Assembly (NCBI GenBank): GCA_025965495.1
Contig: JAOPWW010000249.1
Location: forward strand, 1 to 5,494
Direction: 5' to 3'
Source: Frankiales bacterium
Lineage (GTDB): Bacteria; Actinomycetota; Actinomycetes; Mycobacteriales; SCTD01
Length of the DNA: 5,494 bases
Shown: one piece after another, positions 1 through 5,374 of the stretch
How the letters are laid out: each line of letters opens with the position of its first letter
Position numbering within the stretch: position 1 is the first letter of the stretch
Position numbers and translations under genes: made by a program
Notes under the pieces: model-generated
Database searches by the model: none
What the model saw: the letters and a program-made list of their open reading frames with translations, nothing else
Told to the model about the DNA's origin: nothing

Positions 1-54
1 CGGCGTGACCAGGGCGGAGACGTGGTCGGCCCTTGTCCCCGAGGACGGCCACGG

Positions 55-86
55 CGTCGGGCGTCGGGCGTCGGCGTCGGCGTCGG
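55..86. repeat. CGTCGG short tandem repeat upstream of the HNH gene promoter
   Basis: Five copies of CGTCGG start at 55, 62, 69, 75 and 81, spaced 7, 7, 6 and 6 bases. The tract ends four bases before the proposed promoter at 90. Read through from the upstream TTG at 33 it would encode a run of six arginines, which looks like translated leader rather than protein and argues against that start. No function can be assigned; it may simply be a slippage-prone simple repeat. Confidence 0.8.
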
Positions 87-89
87 AAA

Positions 90-112
90 CTGTCGGTGGT
101 CGCCTCTAGGTT
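90..112 (+). promoter_or_regulatory. Putative PafBC-type (RecA-independent) DNA-damage promoter
   Basis: The sequence reads cTGTCGGTG at 90-98, then exactly eight bases (99-106), then TAGGTT at 107-112. This fits the mycobacterial RecA-NDp consensus tTGTCRGTG-N8-TAnnnT, used by the PafBC activator in the LexA/RecA-independent DNA-damage response, with only the weak first base differing. The -10 hexamer ends at 112, so transcription would be expected to start about seven bases on, at 118-120. That is the A of ATG 120 or next to it, giving a leaderless mRNA. The match in sequence, spacing and orientation is seen directly; PafBC control is inferred, and whether this genome encodes PafBC is not visible here. 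Confidence 0.6.
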
Positions 113-119
113 CGGAGGC

Positions 120-1535
120 ATGGGCGATCTGCTGTTCGGTTCGACGCGGCCGCAGGCCGCGGCGGTGCGGGCGGCTGTGCGGGCAGAGGCGCAGGCGTTC
201 GCCGCTCGGGTCCGCCAGGTGTACGCGCTGTTCTGCGCCGCGACGCCAGAGCAGCGGGAGTTCGTCGCCGGCGAGGTCGCCTGCCTGATGCACGTCAGTC
301 CCCGCACCGGCGCGGAGCACCTCGCGACCACGTTGGCGCTGCACGCCCAGCCTCGGCTGCTCAGCAGCCTCGACCTCGGCCGCATCGGGGTACCGCACGC
401 CCTGGCGCTGCTCAGCGAGGTCGAGCACCTCACCGCTCCGCACGCCGCCGCCGTCCTGGCCCACGCCCTCGGTGAGGACGCGCCTGTCGACGAGCACGGG
501 CTGCTGGACCGGACCCCCGGCGAGCTGCGTGCGGTGGCCAAGCGCGCCGCGATCCGGCTCGACCCGGAGCTCGCCCGCCGTCGCCACCAGGCCGCGAAGA
601 AGCAGGCAGGCGTCAGGGGCAGGCCGGGTGTGGACGGGATGGGCCAGGTCGTCATCGACTGCACCGCTACCGAGATGGCCACCGCGCTGGCGGCGATCAA
701 GGGGCGTGCGGCCGCGATGACCTATAGCGACCAGGACCTCACGCAGGGCCAGAAGGAGGTCGCGGCCTTCCTGCACGCTCTGGGCTGCGACCGGGTCCGG
801 GTCCAGGCCGTCATCGAGTGCCCGGTCGAGCGTGCCGCCGACCTCGCCGCGCTGGCCGGCGCGCCGGTCTGGACCGTCGACGTCCGGGTCCCCGTCGCGG
901 TCGCCCTGGGCCTGTCCGACCACCCGGCCGTGCTGCGCGGCTACGGCCCGATCGACGCCGACCAGGCCCGCGCGCTGCTCCCCGCCGCCGACCTGGTCCG
1001 GGCGTGCGTGAACAGCACCACCGGAGAAGTCCTCACCGCCGACCGCCCCGTCCGCACCCGCACGGGAGCCTGCAGGGAGCCCTTCAGGGAGCAGAGCCGG
1101 ACTGCAGGACCGGGGCGGGACGGCTCCGACCAGGCGGCCGCCCTGAGGGCGAAGCTGATCACCATGGCGACCAGCGGCGGCACGCTGCCCGACCTGAGGA
1201 CCGACGGCTACGTCCCGTCCGCTGCCCTCGGACGGCTGGTCGACCTGCGGGACGTCACCAGCGTGTTCCCCGGTGACCTCACACCCGCCCGCCGGTGCGA
1301 CCGGGACCACCGGCTGCCCTGGCCCCTCGGACAGACCGACCAGGACAACCTCCAGCTCGCCGCCCGCCGCTGGCACCGCGCCAAGCACAGCGGATGGACC
1401 ACCCGCGCCCTCCCCGACGGCACGCTGCGCTGGACCAGCCCCGGCGGCACCAGCTACGACCGCCGGCCCCACCGGACACCGCCCCCACCGGTCCCACCCG
1501 ACACCGCGCTCCCACCCCTGCCGAATGAGAACTGA
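120..1535 (+). CDS. DUF222/13E12-family protein with degenerate-zinc HNH endonuclease domain
   Basis: This 471-aa protein belongs to the actinobacterial DUF222 (13E12 repeat) family, putative nucleases often present in many copies per genome and of uncertain role. The N-terminal two thirds is the helical, Ala/Leu/Arg-rich DUF222 region. The C-terminus is an HNH module: RRCDRDHRLPWP with C393, D396 and H397, then N410 in DNLQL, then RRWHRAKHSGW with H419. The core His-Asn-His residues are therefore kept. The usual zinc cysteines are not: the family's CxxPGC is S381-VFPG-D386, and the Cys-Arg-Arg-His-His block reads ARRWH. I chose ATG 120 because the -10 at 107-112 predicts transcription starting there. 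GGAGG at 114-118 is only one base from the ATG, too close to act normally. An upstream in-frame TTG at 33 would add 29 residues of polyarginine leader. The gene stands alone. Its role is unknown; the promoter suggests a DNA-damage link. Confidence 0.88.
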   Translation: MGDLLFGSTRPQAAAVRAAVRAEAQAFAARVRQVYALFCAATPEQREFVAGEVACLMHVSPRTGAEHLATTLALHAQPRLLSSLDLGRIGVPHALALLSEVEHLTAPHAAAVLAHALGEDAPVDEHGLLDRTPGELRAVAKRAAIRLDPELARRRHQAAKKQAGVRGRPGVDGMGQVVIDCTATEMATALAAIKGRAAAMTYSDQDLTQGQKEVAAFLHALGCDRVRVQAVIECPVERAADLAALAGAPVWTVDVRVPVAVALGLSDHPAVLRGYGPIDADQARALLPAADLVRACVNSTTGEVLTADRPVRTRTGACREPFREQSRTAGPGRDGSDQAAALRAKLITMATSGGTLPDLRTDGYVPSAALGRLVDLRDVTSVFPGDLTPARRCDRDHRLPWPLGQTDQDNLQLAARRWHRAKHSGWTTRALPDGTLRWTSPGGTSYDRRPHRTPPPPVPPDTALPPLPNEN

Positions 1536-1600
1536 CCACAGCGGACTGAGCACGGTGCACTGAGCACAGCCGTCTGAGCACGGCCGAGTGAGCGAGGCGG
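1531..1600. repeat. Five tandem imperfect 14-bp repeats at the HNH gene stop codon
   Basis: Units start at 1531, 1545, 1559, 1573 and 1587: ACTGACCACAGCGG, ACTGAGCACGGTGC, ACTGAGCACAGCCG, TCTGAGCACGGCCG, AGTGAGCGAGGCGG. The rough consensus is ACTGAGCACGGCCG. The first TGA (1533-1535) is the stop of the HNH gene. Because 14 is not a multiple of three, the TGAs at 1533, 1547, 1561, 1575 and 1589 fall in all three forward frames, so any read-through or frameshifted ribosome is stopped. The last unit is the most diverged. Function unknown; a protein-binding array or a replication-slippage product are alternatives. Confidence 0.85.
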
Positions 1601-1618
1601 CCCGCTCCGAGACGACCC

Positions 1619-1921
1619 TTGACGAGGTCGTCCTCTGCCCGAGCCACCCCTCCCCGCGGTCCTCCTCCGGCTCCTGCCCTACACGGCGGGGCTGGCGGCA
1701 GGCAGGAGCACCGCTGGTCCGACGCGGCCGGCGAGCTGAGAGCGCTGGAGCCAGTCGCCGCCCTGGTACCGGCGCTCGTGGGGCGCCACAGTCGGCCTGT
1801 GGAGCAGGTCGAGATCGTCGAGGTCCAGCACGCGGCCCTGCTTCCCTGGTGGGTGGTGCTGGTCGCCCTCGCGCTCCTGGCCACGGCGGTCGCCCTGCGC
1901 CGCGGACGTCGCAGCCGGTAG
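1619..1921 (+). CDS. Doubtful small single-span membrane protein or gene remnant
   Basis: The reading frame could encode up to 100 aa from TTG 1619. The first 30 or so residues are Pro/Arg/Gly/Ser-rich with poor codon bias and look non-coding. From about 1725 codon use is good, and residues 74-93 form a convincing hydrophobic segment (LLPWWVVLVALALLATAVAL) followed by a basic tail, RRGRRSR. That would fit a C-terminal anchor with its tail in the cytoplasm. Shorter in-frame starts are GTG 1778 and GTG 1799, but none has a clear ribosome binding site. It could be the 3' end of a decayed membrane-protein gene whose upstream part lies in other frames. I do not recognise a family. Confidence 0.25.
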   Translation: MTRSSSARATPPRGPPPAPALHGGAGGRQEHRWSDAAGELRALEPVAALVPALVGRHSRPVEQVEIVEVQHAALLPWWVVLVALALLATAVALRRGRRSR

Positions 1922-2001
1922 CCGGAGCGGAGTTCGACCTCCCCCGCTCCAGCGCGACGAGGGACACCAGCCCGACGGTCGCCGCTGTGACCTGCTCCAC
2001 A
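1798..2001. repeat. 13-bp perfect inverted repeat bracketing about 200 bp
   Basis: TGTGGAGCAGGTC at 1798-1810 is matched exactly by its reverse complement GACCTGCTCCACA at 1989-2001, leaving 178 bases between the arms. The left arm overlaps the doubtful membrane ORF and the right arm lies in the untranslated gap before the phosphoesterase gene. No target-site duplication flanks the arms and no transposase is present, so it is not called an insertion sequence. A match of this length is uncommon within a 500-base stretch but not exceptional over a whole GC-rich window. Confidence 0.5.
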
Positions 2002-2008
2002 CGGGGCG

Positions 2009-2044
2009 GCAGGAGCCGGACGCCCGGCGTCGAACTGCTCCTGC
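2009..2044 (+). promoter_or_regulatory. Nested stem-loop abutting the phosphoesterase start codon
   Basis: GCAGGAGC (2009-2016) pairs perfectly with GCTCCTGC (2037-2044), and inside it GACGC (2019-2023) pairs with GCGTC (2027-2031) around a three-base loop. The outer stem ends on the base before ATG 2045. The only purine-rich, Shine-Dalgarno-like stretch nearby, AGGAG at 2011-2015, is 29 bases from the ATG and buried in the stem. In RNA this could control translation of the Tat phosphoesterase. An alternative is a factor-assisted terminator for upstream transcription; it lacks a U-tract. Confidence 0.45.
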
Positions 2045-3790
2045 ATGGACGTCTCCCGCCGGTCCCTGCTCCGCGGCGCCCTCGCCGGCGCCGCCGGCCT
2101 CACGGTCTGCCGGGCAGCGCCGTCGTTGGCGGGCACCCCTGTGCTCACGGGCCGGGCGACCCCGCCGCTCCGTGCCCCCGAGGGCACGACCCTCGACAGC
2201 ACCCTGCTGCGGGGCCGGCCCGGCCGCGCCGGCTACGTGGGCATCAGCACCGGCCCGGGCGAGCCGCACGTCCTGCGGACCGACCTCGCGACACCGTCGG
2301 CCGACCGGGCACGGTCGCGCACCGCCCTGCTGGCGTTCGCCCACCTGACGGACACGCACGTCGTCGATGCGCAGTCCCCGGCGCGGGCGGAGTTCCTGTC
2401 CCGCTACGGCGGCGCCCTGCGGGGCGGGCACCGGCCGCACGAGATGCTCGCGACCCAGGTCGTCGACGCCATGGCGACGGCGGTCCGCCAGCACGACCGC
2501 GGGCCCGTGACCGGCAGGACGCTGGACCTCGCCCTGTCCACGGGCGACAACGTCGACAACCGCCAGTACAACGAGGTCCGCTGGTTCCTCGACCTGTTCG
2601 ACGGCGGCCGCACGGTCGCCCCGGACAGCGGCGACCGCACCCGCTGGGAGGGCGTCAGCGACCAGGACCTGCTGACCTACGACGTCCACTACTGGCACCC
2701 GGACGGCCAGCCGGCGGGCCGCGAGGTCGACCGCCTGCGGAGCCTCTACGGCTTCCCGTCCCTGCCCGGCCTGCTCGACGCCTGCCGCCGTCCCTTCACC
2801 AGCACCGGCCTCGGCGTGCCCTGGTACTCCGTCTACGGCAACCACGACGGCGCGATCCAGGGCACCCTGCAGCGCACGCCCAGCCTGGGCGAGTACGCCG
2901 TCGGGCCGGTGAAGCACATCGGCGCGGGCCCGTCCCCCAGCGACGTCCCGGGCCTGACTCCCGGCGTGCTGCTGGGCGGACCCGCTCGGCTGGTGACCGC
3001 CGACCCCGACCGCCGCTTCCTCACCAAGAAGGAGTGGGTCGCCGAGCACCTGGCGAAGCCCGGAGCCCCGCACGGGCACGGCTTCACGCAGCGCAACCTC
3101 GACACCGACACCGCCTACTACGAGGCCGACCTGACCGACCAGGTCCGCCTGCTGGTCCTGGACTCGACGACGCCGGGGGGCAACGACACCGGGTCGCTCG
3201 ACGTCGTCCAGCGCGACTGGCTCGAGGCCCGGCTGAAGGCCAGCTCGAGCCGCTACCTCGCGGCAGACGGCAGCTGGGCGGCGCAGCCCGGCGTCGTCGA
3301 CCGCCTGGTGCTCGTCGCCAGCCACCACACGATCGCGACGATGGACAACGTCCTGCTCGGCCCCGGGGAGACCGCGCCGCGCGTGCAGGGCGACGAGGTG
3401 CTGGCCCTGCTGCTGCGCTTCCCGAACGTCGTCGCGTGGATCAACGGCCACACGCACACCAACGCCGTGACCCCGCACCGCGGCCCCACCGGCGGGTTCT
3501 GGGAGGTCACCAGCGCCTCGCACATCGACTGGCCGCAGCAGTCGCGACTGGTCGAGCTGGTCGACAACCGCGACGGCACGCTCTCGCTGTTCGGCACGGT
3601 GATCGACACCGCCGCAGCGACGACGGGCGGGCTCGGCAGCCCGCTCGCCCTGGCCGGCCTGTCCCGCGAGCTGTCCGCCAACGACCCCAACACCCGCGCC
3701 GACGCCGACCCCGACGCCCGGCGCGGCACGCGGGAGGGCCGCAACGTCGAGCTGGTGGTGCGGGCGCCGTTCGCGGTGTCGCAGCGGTGA
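2045..3790 (+). CDS. Tat-exported calcineurin-like metallophosphoesterase (PPA1498-like)
   Basis: This 581-aa protein is a predicted secreted metal-dependent phosphoesterase; the substrate is unknown. The N-terminus carries a twin-arginine signal, SRRSLLRGALAGAAGL at residues 4-19, with a plausible cleavage after S27-L-A29. LTVC at 19-22 is a poor lipobox, so a soluble exported enzyme is likelier than a lipoprotein. The five calcineurin-like motifs occur in order: D103-T-H105 (LTDTH), G167-D168-N (GDNVDN), G265-N-H-D268 (GNHD), S426-H-H (SHHT) and G468-H-T-H471 (GHTH). All expected metal ligands are present. Long inserts between motifs and the Tat signal match the described PPA1498 family (TIGR03767). 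ATG 2045 is chosen because it places the Tat motif correctly; there is no good ribosome binding site and a hairpin precedes it. The stop lies four bases from the convergent 68-aa gene. Confidence 0.9.
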   Translation: MDVSRRSLLRGALAGAAGLTVCRAAPSLAGTPVLTGRATPPLRAPEGTTLDSTLLRGRPGRAGYVGISTGPGEPHVLRTDLATPSADRARSRTALLAFAHLTDTHVVDAQSPARAEFLSRYGGALRGGHRPHEMLATQVVDAMATAVRQHDRGPVTGRTLDLALSTGDNVDNRQYNEVRWFLDLFDGGRTVAPDSGDRTRWEGVSDQDLLTYDVHYWHPDGQPAGREVDRLRSLYGFPSLPGLLDACRRPFTSTGLGVPWYSVYGNHDGAIQGTLQRTPSLGEYAVGPVKHIGAGPSPSDVPGLTPGVLLGGPARLVTADPDRRFLTKKEWVAEHLAKPGAPHGHGFTQRNLDTDTAYYEADLTDQVRLLVLDSTTPGGNDTGSLDVVQRDWLEARLKASSSRYLAADGSWAAQPGVVDRLVLVASHHTIATMDNVLLGPGETAPRVQGDEVLALLLRFPNVVAWINGHTHTNAVTPHRGPTGGFWEVTSASHIDWPQQSRLVELVDNRDGTLSLFGTVIDTAAATTGGLGSPLALAGLSRELSANDPNTRADADPDARRGTREGRNVELVVRAPFAVSQR

Positions 3791-3794
3791 GGAG

Positions 3795-4001
3795 CTAGGC
3801 GGGGTTCAGCCCCATCGGCCCGTAGACCTTGCGGTCCTCCTCGAACAGCGTGACCGCGTGCACGCCGGCCTCGAGCAGGTCGCGCCAGGTCTCCCCGACC
3901 CAGCTCTCGGCGTCGCTCTGGTTGGGGAAGCTGCCGCCGGCCGCCTCGCCGGGGTCGACCTCGCTGCCGTCAGGTGCCTCGTAGCGCCAGGTCCAGGCCA
4001 T
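3795..4001 (-). CDS. Small conserved actinobacterial protein of unknown function
   Basis: This 68-aa acidic protein begins MAWTWRYEAPDGSEV, continues with FPNQSDAESWVGETWRDLL and ends VYGPMGLNPA. I recognise the pattern (Trp-rich start, DAESWxGETWRxLL, AVTLxE, VYGPMxLxPA) as a small hypothetical protein common in actinobacteria, with no known function to my knowledge. It has no signal peptide, membrane segment or metal motif and is probably a compact cytoplasmic fold. ATG at 4001 is supported by GGAGGA at 4006-4011 on the minus strand, four bases away. It is divergent from the cobalamin gene with only 41 bases between the starts, so the two may share a control region. Confidence 0.85.
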   Translation of the reverse strand: MAWTWRYEAPDGSEVDPGEAAGGSFPNQSDAESWVGETWRDLLEAGVHAVTLFEEDRKVYGPMGLNPA

Positions 4002-4005
4002 GCGT

Positions 4006-4011
4006 TCCTCC
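4006..4011 (-). promoter_or_regulatory. Ribosome binding site of the 68-aa gene
   Basis: On the minus strand GGAGGA is followed by ACGC and then ATG. This strong Shine-Dalgarno sequence fixes the start at 4001. Confidence 0.8.
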
Positions 4012-4028
4012 AGGTCGATGAGCAGGGT

Positions 4029-4034
4029 GGAAGG
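4029..4034 (+). promoter_or_regulatory. Ribosome binding site of the MBL-CobU gene
   Basis: GGAAGG, within the purine-rich stretch 4025-4034, lies eight bases before ATG 4043 and supports that start. Only 41 bases separate this gene from the divergent 68-aa gene, and no cobalamin riboswitch could fit in that space. Confidence 0.7.
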
Positions 4035-4042
4035 CTAAGCCG

Positions 4043-5374
4043 ATGCGCCTCCGCCTGCTCGGGACGGGGTCGGCCGCCGGCTGGCCGAACCCCTGGTGCT
4101 CGTGCGCGTCCTGCGCGGCGGCGGCCCGGCAGGGCGTGGTCCGCGGCCACACGAGCGTCCTGGTCGACGACCGGCTGCTGCTCGACGTCGGCACGGAGGT
4201 CGCCCGGCAGGCGCTCCGCCAGGGGGTCTCGCTCGCCGGGGTGGAGGCCGTCCTGGTCGGCCACGACCACCCCGACCACCACGACGTCGCGGCCTGGCGC
4301 TGGCGCGGCTGGTCGGCCGGCACCCCGCGCCCGCTGCAGCTGCTGGCGCCCCCCGCCGTCGTCGACGCCGCCCGGCCCCGCCTCGACCCCACCGTCACGG
4401 CGACCGCCGTCCGTCCCGGCGACGTCGTGAGCGCCGCCGGCTACGAGGTCCGCGTCCTGCCCGCCGCCCACGGCCGCCCCGAGCTGGGTCCCGCGGTCCT
4501 GTTCGACGTCACCGGTCCCGACGGCGCCCGCCTGCTCTACGCCACCGACACCGCCGCCCTGCCCGACGCCGCCCTCGCCGCCACGGTCGGCCGCGCGTAC
4601 GACGCGGTCCTGCTGGAGCTGACCGGGTCGGGCGCGCACCACCTGGACCTCCGGACGTGGCCCGAGCAGGTCGCGGCCCTGCGGGCGAACGGCGCCGTCA
4701 CCGACCGGACCCGCGTGCTCGCCGTCCACCTCGGCCACGACAACCCGCCGCCCGACGAGCTCGACCGACTGCTCGCGGCCTGGGGCGCGACCGCCGGGCG
4801 CGACGGCGACGTCGTCGAGCTCGGCGACGCCCCCGAGGCCCGGCGCGGGACGAGCCGGGTCCTGGTCCTCGGCGGGGCCCGCTCCGGCAAGAGCGCGCAC
4901 GCCGAGCGGCTGCTGGCCTCCGAGCCCTCCGTCACCTACGTCGCGACCGCGCCGGCCCGACCCGGCGACGCCGAGTGGAGCGCCCGGGTGCAGGCCCACG
5001 TCGACCGGCGACCGGCGTCGTGGACCACCGTCGAGACCGGCGACGTCGCGGCTGCCCTGCGCGACGCGACCGGCGCGGTCCTCGTCGACGACCTCGGCCT
5101 GTGGCTGACCCGCCTGCTCGACGACGCCGCGGCGTGGGAGGACCGCTCCGGCGCGCACGCGGCGCTCGACGCGGCCCTGCCGCCGCTGCTCGCGGCCTGG
5201 TCGGGCAGCAGGCGGGCCGTCCTGGTCGCCCCCGAGGTCGGCGGCGGCCTGGTCGCCCCCACCCTCGGCGGGCGCCTGTTCGTCGACCTGCTCGGCACGA
5301 CCACGACCGCGCTCGCGGCGGCCAGCGACGAGGTCGTGCAGGTCGTCGCCGGCATCCCGAGGAGGCTCCGATGA
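4043..5374 (+). CDS. cobU: PhnP-like MBL hydrolase fused to CobU (adenosylcobinamide kinase/guanylyltransferase)
   Basis: This 443-aa cytoplasmic protein has two domains. Residues 1-265 are a metallo-beta-lactamase fold of PhnP type: LGTGSAAGWP near the start, C19-x-C21-x2-C24, H74-D-H76-P-D78-H79, H143, D169 and H229/H232. PhnP uses a comparable Cys trio plus a His for a structural zinc, so both metal sites look intact. Residues 270-443 are CobU: P-loop GGARSGKS (277-284), AHVDRRPASW with H319 matching the GMP-accepting histidine, VDDLGLW around D349-D350, and EVGGGLV at 398. CobU phosphorylates adenosylcobinamide and then transfers GMP to give AdoCbi-GDP in nucleotide-loop assembly. No stop or frameshift lies in the linker, and the third-position bias is continuous, so the fusion is real. 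I recall a similar N-terminal extension on Streptomyces CobU, with a more eroded metal site. The hydrolase substrate is unknown; alpha-ribazole phosphate is a plausible guess. Confidence 0.9.
   Translation: MRLRLLGTGSAAGWPNPWCSCASCAAAARQGVVRGHTSVLVDDRLLLDVGTEVARQALRQGVSLAGVEAVLVGHDHPDHHDVAAWRWRGWSAGTPRPLQLLAPPAVVDAARPRLDPTVTATAVRPGDVVSAAGYEVRVLPAAHGRPELGPAVLFDVTGPDGARLLYATDTAALPDAALAATVGRAYDAVLLELTGSGAHHLDLRTWPEQVAALRANGAVTDRTRVLAVHLGHDNPPPDELDRLLAAWGATAGRDGDVVELGDAPEARRGTSRVLVLGGARSGKSAHAERLLASEPSVTYVATAPARPGDAEWSARVQAHVDRRPASWTTVETGDVAAALRDATGAVLVDDLGLWLTRLLDDAAAWEDRSGAHAALDAALPPLLAAWSGSRRAVLVAPEVGGGLVAPTLGGRLFVDLLGTTTTALAAASDEVVQVVAGIPRRLR
5360..5365 (+). promoter_or_regulatory. Ribosome binding site inside the cobU 3' end
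   Basis: AGGAGG, five bases before ATG 5371, lies within the last codons of cobU. It supports the overlapping downstream start and translational coupling. Confidence 0.8.

Larger units (their letters stand above)
1536..2044. other. Gene-poor interval between the HNH and phosphoesterase genes
   Basis: No confident gene lies in these 509 bases. They hold most of the 14-bp tandem repeats, a doubtful membrane ORF ending at 1921, a 13-bp inverted repeat and a hairpin at the phosphoesterase start. G/C at third positions shifts between frames: high from GTG 1588 to about 1670 in one frame, from about 1635 to 1690 in a second, and from about 1725 to 1921 in a third. This could be a decayed coding sequence with frameshifts, but at this base composition it could also be chance. 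I see no TAnnnT box just ahead of 2045 and no clear intrinsic terminator for the HNH gene. Confidence 0.6.

Noticed and set aside
33..119. Longer HNH protein starting at TTG 33
   Set aside because: The extra 29 residues are a translated CGTCGG repeat plus the proposed promoter, and no well-placed ribosome binding site precedes the TTG.
2028..2043. LexA/SOS box (TCGAAC-N4-GTTCGA) near the phosphoesterase start
   Set aside because: Only the left half-site TCGAAC is present (2030-2035); the other half does not match. The same applies to TCGAAC near 3842.
1679..3523. 614-aa minus-strand open frame
   Set aside because: Antisense shadow of the phosphoesterase gene with no recognisable domain.
1588..3798. 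736-aa forward open frame covering the phosphoesterase
   Set aside because: Its product over the phosphoesterase is Arg/Pro/Gly-rich low-complexity protein typical of a shifted frame in GC-rich DNA; the overlapping frame carries all five phosphoesterase motifs and a Tat signal.
3801..3813. GGGG-TTCAG-CCCC hairpin as a terminator
   Set aside because: The stem is only four base pairs, lies inside the 68-aa gene and has no U-tract.
4002..4042. Cobalamin riboswitch ahead of the cobalamin operon
   Set aside because: Only 41 bases separate the divergent genes, far too short for a B12 aptamer, and no B12-box-like core is visible.
3806..5158. 450-aa minus-strand open frame opposite MBL-CobU
   Set aside because: Gly/Ala/Arg/Val-rich shadow without motifs; the plus strand encodes two well-defined catalytic domains.
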